Source: Paenibacillus hemerocallicola (lineage in GTDB: Bacteria > Bacillota > Bacilli > Paenibacillales > NBRC-103111). From it: a stretch of 55,484 bases of DNA. The notes below the pieces were generated by a model, which was not told the origin of the DNA, searched no databases, and was given only the letters and a program-made list of their open reading frames with translations. The stretch spans positions 1 through 55,484 of the forward strand of contig NZ_VDCQ01000066.1 in NCBI RefSeq assembly GCF_006265175.1, in the 5' to 3' direction. Made by a program: the position numbers and the translations under genes. Position 1 is the stretch's first letter. Each line of letters opens with the position of its first letter. Below, piece after piece: positions 35,052 to 44,947 of this stretch.

Positions 35052-35906
35052 TTAACTTATTTTACCCTGCAAAATTTCAAGCAACCGTTCCAAATCATCC
35101 TTTGAATAGTAGAGCAGCTCAATTTTACCTTTGTCATTCTGATGTTTAATTTTCACGGTAGTCCGGTAACGATCTCTCAAAGATTCTTCCAGCTGATCGA
35201 TATACGGATCTTTTCTCTTATCTTTCGTCTTTTCTTTTTGCGGCTGTTTTTCCTCTTCCTGCTGCTTTATGTAATCCTCCAGGAAGCGGACGCTCCACTC
35301 GTTCTTAACCGTTAAATTTGCGAGTTCCTTCTTTATTTTGTCGTCCTTCACTCCAACGATTGCTCTCGCGTGACCCATCGATAATGTTCCACGTGAAACA
35401 TGTTGCTTCACTTCTTCAGGAAGCTGCAGCAGTCTTAGAAAGTTAGCGATGTGGGAACGACTCTTTCCCACTTTAACGGATAGCTCCTCCTGTGTAAATT
35501 GAAACTGTTCAACTAGGCCTTGGTAAGCGTTGGCGATCTCAATCGCATTTAAATCTTCTCGCTGAACATTTTCAATAAGAGCGATTTCCATTACTTGCTG
35601 ATCGGTGAACTTTCGTACGACAGCCGGTATTTTCTCTAGACCGCATTGTTGTGACGCCCGGAACCGACGCTCACCTGCAATAATTTCGTATCCTCTTAAT
35701 ACGGTCCGAACGATGATCGGCTGAATAACGCCATGTTCTTTAATCGATTGTGCCAGTTCCCCGATTGAATCCTCATTAAACGTCTTCCGGGGTTGATACG
35801 GATTAGGACGAAGCTCCTTTAAAGGAATCTCGATAACCTTATCGTCATCGCTTACATTCAGCGACGGGATTAAGGCGTCCAATCCTTTTCCGAGACGTTT
35901 ACTCAT
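35052..35906 (-). CDS. parB: Chromosome partition protein ParB (Spo0J)
   Basis: The protein has 284 residues. The N-terminus KRLGKGLDALIP carries the ParA-stimulating basic peptide. The CTP-binding region includes LRPNPYQPRKTF and the box IIAGERRFRASQQ, then ENVQREDLNAIE. The helix-turn-helix FTQEELSVKVGKSRSHIANF recognises parS, and the C-terminus dimerises. ParB spreads as a CTP-loaded clamp, recruits SMC and positions the origin. It overlaps parA by eight bases. A parS site lies inside its own coding sequence. Confidence 0.97.
   Translation of the reverse strand: MSKRLGKGLDALIPSLNVSDDDKVIEIPLKELRPNPYQPRKTFNEDSIGELAQSIKEHGVIQPIIVRTVLRGYEIIAGERRFRASQQCGLEKIPAVVRKFTDQQVMEIALIENVQREDLNAIEIANAYQGLVEQFQFTQEELSVKVGKSRSHIANFLRLLQLPEEVKQHVSRGTLSMGHARAIVGVKDDKIKKELANLTVKNEWSVRFLEDYIKQQEEEKQPQKEKTKDKRKDPYIDQLEESLRDRYRTTVKIKHQNDKGKIELLYYSKDDLERLLEILQGKIS
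35385..35400. promoter_or_regulatory. parS site within parB
   Basis: TGTTCCACGTGAAACA matches the parS consensus TGTTNCACGTGAAACA exactly. Location inside parB is also seen in Bacillus. Confidence 0.95.
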
Positions 35907-36663
35907 AGGAGATCACTTCCTTCGCCAATTCCAAATATACCTCTGCCCCTTTGGAGCGCGGATCATAAGTAATAATGGATTGCCCGTGACTCGGTGCTTC
36001 ACTCAAACGAACGTTACGAGGAATGATGGTTTGGTATACCTTTTGTTGGAAGTACTTTTTCACCTCTTCAATGACTTGTATCCCAAGATTGGTTCTGGCA
36101 TCAAACATCGTCAACAATACACCTTCGATTTGAAGGTTCGTATTCAAATGTTTTTGGACAAGTCTAACGGTGTTCAAAAGTTGGCTTAGTCCTTCCAGTG
36201 CGTAATACTCGCATTGAATCGGAATAATTACCGAATCGGCTGCTGTCAAAGAGTTAATGGTTAGAATGCCGAGGGATGGCGGACAATCTATTAATATGTA
36301 GTCAAACATATGTTTAACTAGATGCAGCGATTTTTTCAACCGCACTTCGCGCGAAATTGTAGGAACTAGCTCAATCTCCGCACCTGCCAACTGTATCGTA
36401 GCCGGTATAATTTTCAAATTCTCGATTGCACTATCCACAATCGCATCTTTAGGATGTACATCGTTAATGATGACATCATAAATACAATAGACTACGTCAG
36501 CTTTATTAATGCCGACTCCGCTAGTCGTGTTCCCTTGCGGATCGATATCAACGAGCAGTACTCTTTTGCCGAGAGTGGCTAAACATGCACCCAAATTAAC
36601 GGATGTTGTCGTCTTTCCCACTCCGCCTTTCTGATTCGCAATCGCTATAATCTTAGTCAACAT
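35899..36663 (-). CDS. parA: Chromosome partition ATPase ParA (Soj)
   Basis: The protein has 254 residues from ATG 36663 (GAGGTGAA just upstream); the longer frame to 36753 enters the leader. The deviant Walker A KGGVGKTT (12-19), VDIDPQGN and the Walker B-type IDCPPSLG identify it. The ATPase dimer binds DNA, drives ParB-parS segregation, and in Bacillus also modulates DnaA. Its stop overlaps the parB start. Confidence 0.97.
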   Translation of the reverse strand: MLTKIIAIANQKGGVGKTTTSVNLGACLATLGKRVLLVDIDPQGNTTSGVGINKADVVYCIYDVIINDVHPKDAIVDSAIENLKIIPATIQLAGAEIELVPTISREVRLKKSLHLVKHMFDYILIDCPPSLGILTINSLTAADSVIIPIQCEYYALEGLSQLLNTVRLVQKHLNTNLQIEGVLLTMFDARTNLGIQVIEEVKKYFQQKVYQTIIPRNVRLSEAPSHGQSIITYDPRSKGAEVYLELAKEVISYE

Positions 36664-37080
36664 ATTCACCTCAATCGATAATCCATACACAGCATTGCCA
36701 TGTACACGAATGCATTGAACCCGTAATTGAGGTCCACAAAAAAAGAAAAACATCTACCGATGCACTTCAAGGATCAGCGCCAAGAGATCAAGAAGAAGTG
36801 TTTCTTTGCAAGGAAGTTAAATTCTCCTTAGCTTAAGGAAAGGCTTCAAATCGAAGCGTTATCGATGAAGTACATTCTTAGTAAGAGGTTGCCTTTCTTT
36901 AGTTCACAATTTGGCAGTCCGCTTATTCGAAGCATTATTTAAAGCAGTGGCGAACCCTTACCTTTAAAATAACTACAATCAATAGTCTATCAGCCGTACT
37001 TGAACGCTTGAAATATTCCCAATCTCTTACACTATTTTTGTTTCCAACTTATATATGATACCACGTTACCCGCCATTAAA
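36664..37080. other. Gene-free leader between noc and parA
   Basis: About 415 bp without a credible gene; short frames lack ribosome sites. It should hold the parA promoter. I could not pick a convincing -35/-10 pair. Confidence 0.5.
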
Positions 37081-37119
37081 AAAGCCTAAAAAAGAAAAGA
37101 AGCCCCAATAATTGGAGCT
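37081..37119 (-). terminator. noc terminator
   Basis: On the minus strand AGCTCCA pairs with TGGGGCT around ATTAT and is followed by TCTTTTCTTTTTT. Confidence 0.8.
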
Positions 37120-37139
37120 GAATGGTCGATTATGAATAT

Positions 37140-37973
37140 TTAATGTTTTTTCGGAATTCGAATAACGATCTCATAATGATCTTCATGATCTTTCTCATCG
37201 GTCTTGATTTGGAGACCCGATCCGGCCACCATTTCTACCGATTGACGAATTGTATTTAGAGCAAGACGAATATCTTTGGAGAAAGAAACTCGTTTGCTTT
37301 TCTTAATTGCTGCTGCTTCCTTATAATAATTCACTCTTGCTTCGGTTTGCTTAACATTCAATTCTTTCGTAATGATATCATTCAATACTTTAAGTTGAAG
37401 CTCCTCGCTATCGAGAGCAAGCAATGCCCTCGCATGGCGCTCTGTTATTTTCCGCTCCAGAAGCGCCTGTTTTACAGGCTCACTTAGATGCAGCAAACGG
37501 ATTTTATTGGCGATCGTCGACTGGCTTTTCCCTAGTCGCTGAGCTAAACTTTCTTGGGTTAATCCGTGTATTTCCATTAACTGCTGGTATGCAATCGCTT
37601 CTTCAAGAGCGGTTAGCCCTTCACGTTGTAAATTCTCAATAAGAGCAATGGAGGCAGCTTGTGCATCGTTAAATTCTCTAACAATCGCCGGAACGGTATC
37701 CATACCGAGCTTCTTTACGGCTCTCCATCTTCGTTCGCCTGCTATAATTTCGAATTTATGGTTCCGAACGCGAACAACAATGGGCTGAATGACTCCGTGT
37801 GTTTTAATCGTTTGACAAAGCTCATCGATACGATCGTCGTCAAATATCGTTCTCGGCTGATACGGACTTGGCACGACTTCTCGAACGGGAATATTTTTAA
37901 CTTCATCTTGGTTCGTTCGTTCCGAGAACCCGAATAGTTTGGAGATTTGTTCTTTCATATGGAAACCAATCAC
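37140..37973 (-). CDS. noc: Nucleoid occlusion protein Noc
   Basis: The protein has 277 residues and is a ParB paralogue: PYQPRTIFDDDRIDEL, the CTP-binding IIAGERRWRAVKKLG, ENLQREGLTALEEA and the helix-turn-helix LTQESLAQRLGKSQSTIANK. The N-terminus MKEQISKLFGF is the amphipathic membrane-targeting helix typical of Noc. Noc binds NBS sites and blocks division over the chromosome. GTG at 37973 has AAGGA upstream at good spacing; ATG five codons later is the alternative. The position beside rsmG matches Bacillus noc (yyaA). Confidence 0.94.
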   Translation of the reverse strand: MIGFHMKEQISKLFGFSERTNQDEVKNIPVREVVPSPYQPRTIFDDDRIDELCQTIKTHGVIQPIVVRVRNHKFEIIAGERRWRAVKKLGMDTVPAIVREFNDAQAASIALIENLQREGLTALEEAIAYQQLMEIHGLTQESLAQRLGKSQSTIANKIRLLHLSEPVKQALLERKITERHARALLALDSEELQLKVLNDIITKELNVKQTEARVNYYKEAAAIKKSKRVSFSKDIRLALNTIRQSVEMVAGSGLQIKTDEKDHEDHYEIVIRIPKKH

Positions 37974-38290
37974 CCAATTCCTTTCGTTGCAATGAAAGCC
38001 TTGTCCCGAGGGTTCCCCATCCAGATATCGCGGCTCTTCGCAGTCATCCTACCCATCTACTTGAACTGACTCTTAGGAACTGTTACGCAATAACTTTTCT
38101 AATTTCACCACAGCTTGTTCTGCCATTTTACAGGGTTAAAACCGCCATCCAAGGAAGATCGATACGTGGCAGTTCTTTACTATATTAATTCTCCAAAAGT
38201 CGGCGATATCCTGCCTGACAATTAGAAACATTTAGGAATTGTTCCACGTGAAACAATGAATCTGGTATTAACGAATGAACCGGAAACTAG
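37974..38290. other. noc-rsmG intergenic stretch with a parS site
   Basis: About 317 bp without a gene. The only clear signal is parS at 38240-38255. No terminator for rsmG is obvious, so the mnm/rsmG transcript may read into noc. Confidence 0.5.
38240..38255. promoter_or_regulatory. parS site between noc and rsmG
   Basis: TGTTCCACGTGAAACA is a perfect consensus site, identical to that inside parB, 2.9 kb closer to oriC. Confidence 0.95.
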
Positions 38291-39013
38291 CTACGCTAAC
38301 GGCTGCTTTAATGGTAATCCTGCTTTGCGCGGATACTTTGCTGGAGTGGCATTTGTTTTTTTGATCACAATAATATGTCTTGTGGACTGTTCTATAGGAA
38401 GCTCGAAACGGAAAGTCGATTTCTTCTCTCCACGAAGCTGCTTCAAGCTGAACTCCGCCTCACGCAATTCTTCTTCCGGATCCGAGCCTTTCATCGCCGC
38501 GAACAATCCGGAAGGCTTGACAAAGGGAAGACAAAATTCGTTAAGTACATTCATGCGGGCAACCGCTCTTGCCGTAACGAGATCGAATGAATCTCTCAGC
38601 TCCGATTTCCTGGCCAAATCCTCCGCTCTTCCGTGTATGCACTGAACGTGATCCAGCTCAAGCGTTTCCACAAGATGATTCAAAAATTGAATCCGTTTAT
38701 TCAATGAATCGATGACCGTCACCCTAAGGTGAGGATATACGATTTTCAACGGAATACTTGGAAATCCCGCGCCGGAACCGATATCCGCAATCGAAGCGAC
38801 ACCCGACATAGGCACAAAAAAAGAAAGAGAGAGCGAATCGTAAAAGTGTTTAATGTATACCTGCTCTCTCTCCGTTATTCCGGTCAAATTCATTTTTTCA
38901 TTCCACGAAACAAGTTCGTGATAATAGGCTTCGAATTGATTCCACTGCTTCTCGTTTAATACGATGTTCTTCTCCGCCAACAATTCGTCAAAAGCTCTTT
39001 TCACTTCGTCCAT
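38291..39013 (-). CDS. rsmG: 16S rRNA (guanine527-N7)-methyltransferase RsmG
   Basis: The protein has 240 residues from ATG 39013, which has GAGG eight bases upstream; the longer frame to 39184 overlaps mnmG. The SAM-binding motif is IADIGSGAGFPSIPLKI, and NEKMNLTGITE and LVTARAVARM are family markers. It methylates G527 of 16S rRNA; loss gives low-level streptomycin resistance. The start lies close to the mnmG stop at 39018, so the two are co-transcribed. Confidence 0.97.
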   Translation of the reverse strand: MDEVKRAFDELLAEKNIVLNEKQWNQFEAYYHELVSWNEKMNLTGITEREQVYIKHFYDSLSLSFFVPMSGVASIADIGSGAGFPSIPLKIVYPHLRVTVIDSLNKRIQFLNHLVETLELDHVQCIHGRAEDLARKSELRDSFDLVTARAVARMNVLNEFCLPFVKPSGLFAAMKGSDPEEELREAEFSLKQLRGEKKSTFRFELPIEQSTRHIIVIKKTNATPAKYPRKAGLPLKQPLA

Positions 39014-39017
39014 CGTA

Positions 39018-40907
39018 TCAGCCTCTTGCCGCCGCCATTTTATTGTATTGCTCCAAGTAAACGAGAAGGATCGATATGTCGGCCGGAGTAACGCCGGATA
39101 TACGCGATGCTTGCCCGATCGAGATCGGCCTGATTTGCGACAGCCTTTGTTTGGCTTCATTGGCAAGACCGTGAATTTCTGCATATTTCAAATCTTCCGG
39201 CAGCTTCTTCTTCTCCATCTTGCTCAAACGTTCAACGTGAATGAGCTGCTTCTCGATATATCCTTCATACTTGATTTGTATTTCTACTTGCTCCTTCATC
39301 TCATCGTCGAGCTCGAACGGGGACGGGGCCAGCTCTACCAGTTCGTTGTAAGTAATTTCGGGACGACGGAGCAGCGTAATCATATCTACCGCATTGTTAA
39401 GCGGTACTGTTCCCGCATCGGTGAGCAGCTTCTGCACATTCGGTTCGGGGCGTAGCTTTGTCGATTTCAACCTGTCGATTTCAGCAGCAACCGTTGCCTT
39501 TTTGTGCAAAAACTTGTCATACCTTTGCTGCGCGATCAGCCCAATCTCATAGCCGATCGGCGTCAGACGCAAGTCGGCGTTATCGTGCCGAAGGAGCAGC
39601 CGGTATTCCGCCCGGGAAGTAAGAAGACGATACGGCTCGCTCGTTCCTTTGGTTACCAGGTCATCAATCAATACCCCAATATACCCTTGCGAACGATCCA
39701 AGACGACCGGGTCCTTCCCTTGAACTTTACGTGCGGCATTGATCCCTGCCATAATCCCTTGACCTGCCGCTTCTTCATATCCGGACGTACCATTGATCTG
39801 ACCGGCCGTAAACAAACCTTGAATCCGTTTCGTTTCCAATGAAGGCCACAGTTGCGTCGGAACGACAGCGTCATATTCGATGGCGTAACCGGTTCTCATC
39901 ATCTTCACATTCTCAAGACCGGGAATCGACCGTAAAATTTCCAACTGTACCTCTTCCGGCATGCTGGTCGATAAGCCTTGGACGTAATATTCCGAAGTAT
40001 GACGTCCTTCCGGCTCCAAAAAGATTTGATGCTTCGGCTTATCGCTGAATCTGACAATTTTATCTTCAATAGAAGGACAGTAGCGCGGTCCTGTTCCTTC
40101 AATCGCACCCGAGAACATCGGAGCCCGGTGCAGGTTATTGTTAATAATCTCATGCGTATCGCCCGACGTGTATGTTAGCCAGCAAGGAAGCTGCTCTCTT
40201 GCAAACGGCTCTGTCTCATAGGAGAAATATTTAGGTTGTTCGTCACCCGGCTGAATTTCCATTTTGGAGAAATCGATCGTTTCCTTTTGTACCCGAGGCG
40301 GAGTCCCCGTCTTGAAACGGACGAGATCGAACCCGAGCTGCTTCAAGCTTTCCGACAGCTTCACTGACGGCTGCTGATTGTTCGGTCCGCTTTCATACAT
40401 CAGATCGCCCATAATGACTTTGCCGCGCAAATAAGTACCGGTAGTCAATACGATCGATTTGCCGAAATATTGGGCGCCGGTCTTCGTCGTTACTCCGACG
40501 CACATCCCATCCTCCACGATCAGCTCTTCCACCATACCTTGGCGCAGCGTAAGCTTCTCCTGCTTCTCGATCGTTTCCTTCATCGTATGCTGGTACAAAA
40601 ATTTATCCGCTTGCGCCCTCAGCGCATGAACGGCAGGACCCTTTCCCGTATTCAGCATCCGCAGCTGAATAAACGTTTTATCGATGTTGCGGCCCATCTC
40701 CCCGCCGAGCGCATCGATCTCCCGAACGACATGGCCTTTTGCCGGACCGCCGATAGAGGGGTTGCACGGCATGAAGGCGACCATATCCAAGTTAATGGTC
40801 AACAACAAAGTGTCGCAGCCCATTCGGGCGGCAGCCAAAGCCGCCTCGCAGCCGGCATGCCCGGCCCCTATGACAATGACTTCATATTGCCCTGCTGTAT
40901 AGTTCAT
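39018..40907 (-). CDS. mnmG: tRNA uridine-5-carboxymethylaminomethyl synthesis protein MnmG (GidA)
   Basis: The protein has 629 residues. The FAD-binding N-terminus [20 protein letters not shown], the signature [15 protein letters not shown] and [18 protein letters not shown] are intact, and the C-terminal helical domain binds MnmE. With MnmE it modifies U34 of tRNAs that read A/G-ending codons, using FAD and a folate one-carbon donor. It follows mnmE by 52 bp. Confidence 0.98.
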   Translation of the reverse strand: MNYTAGQYEVIVIGAGHAGCEAALAAARMGCDTLLLTINLDMVAFMPCNPSIGGPAKGHVVREIDALGGEMGRNIDKTFIQLRMLNTGKGPAVHALRAQADKFLYQHTMKETIEKQEKLTLRQGMVEELIVEDGMCVGVTTKTGAQYFGKSIVLTTGTYLRGKVIMGDLMYESGPNNQQPSVKLSESLKQLGFDLVRFKTGTPPRVQKETIDFSKMEIQPGDEQPKYFSYETEPFAREQLPCWLTYTSGDTHEIINNNLHRAPMFSGAIEGTGPRYCPSIEDKIVRFSDKPKHQIFLEPEGRHTSEYYVQGLSTSMPEEVQLEILRSIPGLENVKMMRTGYAIEYDAVVPTQLWPSLETKRIQGLFTAGQINGTSGYEEAAGQGIMAGINAARKVQGKDPVVLDRSQGYIGVLIDDLVTKGTSEPYRLLTSRAEYRLLLRHDNADLRLTPIGYEIGLIAQQRYDKFLHKKATVAAEIDRLKSTKLRPEPNVQKLLTDAGTVPLNNAVDMITLLRRPEITYNELVELAPSPFELDDEMKEQVEIQIKYEGYIEKQLIHVERLSKMEKKKLPEDLKYAEIHGLANEAKQRLSQIRPISIGQASRISGVTPADISILLVYLEQYNKMAAARG

Positions 40908-40959
40908 GATAAAACCTCCTTTGCATGTAAAATCCAGAAATGGAACATATGTTCCTCAT

Positions 40960-42333
40960 TTACTTTCCAAGACAAAACTGCGAAAAAATTTGATCGATCA
41001 GTGACTCTCCCACCGAATCACCCACAAGCTCTCCGAGATTTTCCCAGGCATTGCGGATGTCGATCTGGATCATATCGATAGGCACGAACTGGTCGGCTGC
41101 GTTCTGAGCTTCTTCCAGCGCTCGCTTCGCGTTATTCAGCAAATGAATGTGCCGCACATTGCTCACATAAGTGATATCGTTCGTCTCCAGCTGTCCGCCG
41201 AAAAACAAGTTCGCAATCGCCTCTCCCAACCGATCCAAGCCTTCGTTTTCCTTCACGGACATCGGAACGATCCGCTCCGGGGGGAAACGCGCTTCCATAT
41301 AAGAAAGGTCGGCGGCCGTAGGCAGATCGCTTTTATTCAACACTACGATGCTTTGCTTGTCTTTTACTTGCTCCATCAATAACTTCTCGTCCTCATGAAG
41401 CGGTTCGTTGCGATTAATAACGAGCAAGATCAAATCCGCATCGGTCAGAGCGTTCCTCGACCGTTCCACGCCGATCCGTTCGACAATATCTTCCGTTTCC
41501 CTTAGTCCCGCCGTATCCAGCAGCTTTAGAGGGATACCGTTCAAGTTCACGTATTCCTCGATAACGTCCCGTGTCGTCCCCGGAATGTCCGTCACAATCG
41601 CTTTATTGTCCTGGGCGAGCGCATTCAGCAGAGATGATTTCCCGACGTTAGGACGGCCTACGATGGCCGTTACGATCCCTTCGCGAAGAATCTTCCCCTG
41701 CTCTGCGGAGAGCAGCAGCCGGTCCAGATCCAGAATCGCATTAGCGCACTTATCCTTGATATAGGCATTCGTCAGCTCTTCTACGTCATGTTCGGGATAA
41801 TCGATGTTCACTTCAATATGCGCCATCAGTTCGACGAGCCGATGCCTCAGCTCCTTGACCTGCTTCGAGAGATTCCCTTCCACTTGCTTTAAGGCGATTT
41901 TAAAAGCGCGATCCGATTTGGCTCGGATCAAGTCGATAACCGCCTCCGCCTGGGTAAGGTCGATCCGGCCGTTCAGAAAAGCCCGCTTCGTAAACTCGCC
42001 AGGCTCGGCCAAACGGACTCCTTGCTCCAATACTAAGCCGAGCACTTTTTTGACCGATATAATCCCGCCGTGACAGCTGATCTCCACAACGTCCTCGGTC
42101 GTAAACGACCGCGGCCCTCGCATTACTGTCACCAATACTTCCTCGACTCGTTCGCCGTTGGAAGGGTGCACGATATGTCCGTAATGGACCGTGTGGGTTG
42201 CAACGTCCGCCAGCTTTCCCTTGAACGAGAATATACGATCCGTCGTTTCGATCGAATCCGCTCCGCTTATTCGTATGACGGCAATCCCCCCTTCCCCCGC
42301 CGGGGTCGAGATAGCCGCAATCGTCTCCGTCAT
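40960..42333 (-). CDS. mnmE: tRNA modification GTPase MnmE (TrmE)
   Basis: The protein has 457 residues. The N-terminal folate-binding domain (TIAAISTPAGEGGIAVIRIS), the helical domain and the inserted G domain with GRPNVGKSSLLN (P loop), DIPGTTRD (G2/G3) and NKSDL (G4) are complete. It ends with the catalytic CLGK tail. It works as a dimer with MnmG on tRNA U34. The gene is conserved between jag and mnmG. Confidence 0.98.
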   Translation of the reverse strand: MTETIAAISTPAGEGGIAVIRISGADSIETTDRIFSFKGKLADVATHTVHYGHIVHPSNGERVEEVLVTVMRGPRSFTTEDVVEISCHGGIISVKKVLGLVLEQGVRLAEPGEFTKRAFLNGRIDLTQAEAVIDLIRAKSDRAFKIALKQVEGNLSKQVKELRHRLVELMAHIEVNIDYPEHDVEELTNAYIKDKCANAILDLDRLLLSAEQGKILREGIVTAIVGRPNVGKSSLLNALAQDNKAIVTDIPGTTRDVIEEYVNLNGIPLKLLDTAGLRETEDIVERIGVERSRNALTDADLILLVINRNEPLHEDEKLLMEQVKDKQSIVVLNKSDLPTAADLSYMEARFPPERIVPMSVKENEGLDRLGEAIANLFFGGQLETNDITYVSNVRHIHLLNNAKRALEEAQNAADQFVPIDMIQIDIRNAWENLGELVGDSVGESLIDQIFSQFCLGK

Positions 42334-42387
42334 TGTTTATCACGCACCACCTTTTACGATCCCGCACCGGTCATGAGTAAGTGCCGG

Positions 42388-42428
42388 GAAAAACAAAAGC
42401 AATGACATCCGCCCCGCGGAGTCATTGC
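42388..42428 (-). terminator. Terminator between jag and mnmE
   Basis: On the minus strand GCAATGAC pairs with GTCATTGC, extended by TCCG/CGGA pairing, and is followed by TTTTGTTTTTC. It separates the yidC-jag transcript from mnmE. Confidence 0.85.
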
Positions 42429-42526
42429 AAGTTTAGCGCTTGTAAGCCGCAATGAAGCGTACCGGGCCGGTCATCCGAAGCAACTGCTTGGCAGCAAACA
42501 GTCGAATCCCGCATGGCTCACTTCTC

Positions 42527-43144
42527 CTATCTGATTGCTATTACGACTCTACGGTTCGGCTCTTCCCCTTTGCTGAACGTCTTCACTTCCGGATGGTTCT
42601 GCAACTGGGAGTGGATGACCTTCCGTTCTTGCGGCGACATCGGCTCCAGCACGACTTCCTTGCGGGTTCGAATCACGCGCATAGCCAGGCGGTCGGACAG
42701 CTCCTCGAGCGTCTGCCTTCGCCGCAGCCGGAATTTCTCCGCATCCAGCACGATCCGGATATGGGAAGCAGCGTAGCGGTTTGCCACTATATTAACGAGA
42801 TATTGCAAAGAGTCCAGCGTCTGTCCTCTTCTACCGATCAGTATTCCCATTTCTTTGCCGTTCAAATTAATTTGTACGCCGTCAGCGGTTTGTTCACGAT
42901 CGATTTTCACTTGGATGTCCATCGTACGAAATACGTCTTCCAAAAAGGCGACGGCTTCTTCCAGCGCATCCGGAATCAGCTCCAGCTCCACCTTTGCGTC
43001 TTTGGAGCCGATAAGGCCGAACAGTCCTTTAGACGGCTGTTCCAGTACTTTCGTCTTCACCCGGTCCTCCGGAACGTTCCATTGGTTCAATCCGGATTTA
43101 ATCGCTTCGTCGATCGTTTTACCCGTGACAACGATTGTTTTCAT
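42527..43144 (-). CDS. jag: SpoIIIJ-associated RNA-binding protein Jag (KhpB)
   Basis: The protein has 205 residues. The N-terminal Jag domain (VVTGKTIDEAIKSGLNQW), a KH domain (GILIGRRGQTLDSLQYLVN) and an R3H domain (MRVIRTRKEVVLEPMSPQER, KVIHSQL) are present. In Gram-positives it forms an RNA-binding complex with KhpA affecting envelope growth. Its start overlaps the yidC stop by four bases. Confidence 0.95.
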   Translation of the reverse strand: MKTIVVTGKTIDEAIKSGLNQWNVPEDRVKTKVLEQPSKGLFGLIGSKDAKVELELIPDALEEAVAFLEDVFRTMDIQVKIDREQTADGVQINLNGKEMGILIGRRGQTLDSLQYLVNIVANRYAASHIRIVLDAEKFRLRRRQTLEELSDRLAMRVIRTRKEVVLEPMSPQERKVIHSQLQNHPEVKTFSKGEEPNRRVVIAIR

Positions 43145-43887
43145 TTCGATAGGCCACCCTTTTGATTTGATCTACCGTATAGAAAATAAGATTGCACGAC
43201 TGTGAACAAGTTGCTATATACCCAATATAACGGCAGCGCCGAAGCGAAGTTCATCGACATGACGAAAATCAAAACCGGGAAAATAAACATCAGGCTTTGC
43301 ATTTGCGGCGTCATTTGATTTGCCATCACTTTTTGCTGCGCCCATGTCGTTATAGCGGCGAGCGTCGGGAGCACATAATACGGATCCGGGGTGCCGAGCT
43401 GCATCCACAGGAAATTATGCTGACTGATCTCCCCGTTACGGACGATCGCATTGTACAGTGCAATCAGAATCGGCATTTGCACGATCAAAGGCAGACAGCC
43501 GGCCAAAGGATTGACGCCGTTCTTTTGGAACAGCTTCATCGTCTCTTCCTGCTGCTTTTTCGGATCGTCCTTATGCTTTTCTTTAATTTTCTTCATCTCT
43601 GGCTGGATCGCCTGCATCGCCTTGGAACTGCGATATTGTTTAAGGGTAAGAGGAAGCACGAGAAAGCGGATCATGATCGTTACGACCAAAATGGACAAGC
43701 CGTACTGTCCCCATAGCAAGTCCGCAAACCAGTTTAGCAGCCACGAAAGCGGATGCACGAAATAACGGTCCCAAATCCCGTTCGCGGGATCGATCGGATT
43801 CGTTTGCGCCGACATGCTGCTGCAGCCTGACAAGATGACCAGGGCTGCGGTAAACAGCAGGGCTAGTTGTATACGACGACGGGCCAA
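43141..43887 (-). CDS. yidC: Membrane protein insertase YidC (SpoIIIJ/OxaA)
   Basis: The protein has 248 residues. A lipoprotein signal with lipobox LVILSGCSS (Cys about 21) leads to five membrane segments and the 60KD inner-membrane-protein core (LSILVVTIMIRFLVLPLTLK, NPLAGCLPLIVQMPILIALY). The conserved Arg in the first transmembrane helix (MIRFLV) is present. It inserts membrane proteins and one paralogue is needed for engulfment-stage sporulation. The TTG start at 43887 lies behind GGGAGG. It lies in the rpmH-rnpA-yidC-jag order. Confidence 0.96.
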   Translation of the reverse strand: MARRRIQLALLFTAALVILSGCSSMSAQTNPIDPANGIWDRYFVHPLSWLLNWFADLLWGQYGLSILVVTIMIRFLVLPLTLKQYRSSKAMQAIQPEMKKIKEKHKDDPKKQQEETMKLFQKNGVNPLAGCLPLIVQMPILIALYNAIVRNGEISQHNFLWMQLGTPDPYYVLPTLAAITTWAQQKVMANQMTPQMQSLMFIFPVLIFVMSMNFASALPLYWVYSNLFTVVQSYFLYGRSNQKGGLSK

Positions 43888-44060
43888 AATAAGCTTCCTC
43901 CCAAATATCTTTGTCTATACGTACATCTATAGTCGACCGAACCCGTTCAAGAAGCATGCCTAACATAAGGACGGGAAACGGCCCTCCTATCCAACATCAA
44001 CTATACCACATGTTGGACGCCAAAGAAAACTTTTTGTAGGCGCTCCGGGTATGTATGCGG

Positions 44061-44408
44061 CTAAGACGGATTCCTTAGCAGCTGTGCCCTTTTCAATCCA
44101 TGGAGCAGGCTCTTCTCCATCTGTTTGTAGTCCATTTCCGCGACCGGCTTTCGGCCGATGACAATGAAATCATAATGGGAACGAATCTTCTCCGCATTCA
44201 ATCGAACGATTTCCTTCATCATTCGTCTGATCCGGTTTCTGACAACGGCGCTTCCCAGCTTTTTGCTGACCGACACTCCCATCCGGAAACGCTCGATCCG
44301 GGGATTCGGCAAACTGTATATGACAACCTGCAAGTTCGCCGCCGACTTGCCGCAACGGTACACTTTATTAAAATCTTCCTTGCGGGTCAACCTCAATTCC
44401 TTCTGCAT
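44061..44408 (-). CDS. rnpA: Ribonuclease P protein component
   Basis: The protein has 115 residues from ATG 44408 (GGTGAG just upstream); the frame can also start at 44420. The start MQKELRLTRKEDFNKVYR and the RNR motif SAVVRNRIRRMMKEIVR are diagnostic. It is the protein cofactor of the RNase P ribozyme, which matures tRNA 5' ends. It lies about 240 bp downstream of rpmH, with a hairpin between. Confidence 0.96.
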   Translation of the reverse strand: MQKELRLTRKEDFNKVYRCGKSAANLQVVIYSLPNPRIERFRMGVSVSKKLGSAVVRNRIRRMMKEIVRLNAEKIRSHYDFIVIGRKPVAEMDYKQMEKSLLHGLKRAQLLRNPS

Positions 44409-44611
44409 CGGACTCACCATCTATTCGACTTGGGGACACGGCAAACAAATCCGCCACAAAAAAAACCATACGGATCCTATCGTTCACACTTTGTCGGGAA
44501 TTTAAACGAATCGCCGCCAGACCGTTCCTTCTTTATAATAAAAGATTAGCGACATCGGCCGGAAGCCGATCATCGCTTCGGCGGTTTGGCGAAGTTGAAT
44601 GTTCTTTGACG

Positions 44612-44643
44612 ATAAAAAGAAAAGACCACCTTGAAGTGGCCTT
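44612..44643 (-). terminator. Terminator or attenuator between rpmH and rnpA
   Basis: On the minus strand AAGGCCAC pairs with GTGGTCTT (one G-U) around TTCAAG, followed by TTCTTTTT. It lies directly after the rpmH stop and probably sets a lower level of rnpA relative to rpmH. Confidence 0.75.
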
Positions 44644-44646
44644 CCG

Positions 44647-44781
44647 TTATGCGCTGATAACTTTTCTTCCTTTTTGGCGGCGGGCTTTCAATACTTTGCG
44701 GCCGTTTTTCGTGCTCATTCTTTTGCGAAACCCGTGTACCTTTTTGCGCTTGCTTACATTCGGTTTAAATGTAGGACCCAT
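44647..44781 (-). CDS. rpmH: 50S ribosomal protein L34
   Basis: This 44-residue protein ([20 protein letters not shown] ... [18 protein letters not shown]) is complete and typical. It is a highly basic peptide in domain I/III contacts of 23S rRNA. ATG at 44781 has AAGGAGGTG upstream. It has a good sigma-A promoter and is divergent from dnaA across oriC. Confidence 0.97.
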   Translation of the reverse strand: MGPTFKPNVSKRKKVHGFRKRMSTKNGRKVLKARRQKGRKVISA

Positions 44782-44835
44782 CTATCGCACCTCCTTGCAC
44801 AGTTCCGTGTTCATCTTCTGAAGACGCCTCTATAC

Positions 44836-44864
44836 ATTAAATCATTTCCGCCCGCAAAAGTCAA
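44836..44864 (-). promoter_or_regulatory. rpmH promoter
   Basis: On the minus strand TTGACT and TTTAAT are separated by 17 bp, about 55 bp upstream of the rpmH start. Confidence 0.65.
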
Positions 44865-44947
44865 TTCGCCGGCAGCTTGCATTTTTTGCACAGCCAAGCC
44901 GTCTCGGCTCCGTCCACTTATCCCGAATCGCGCTTTTTCGATAAATT

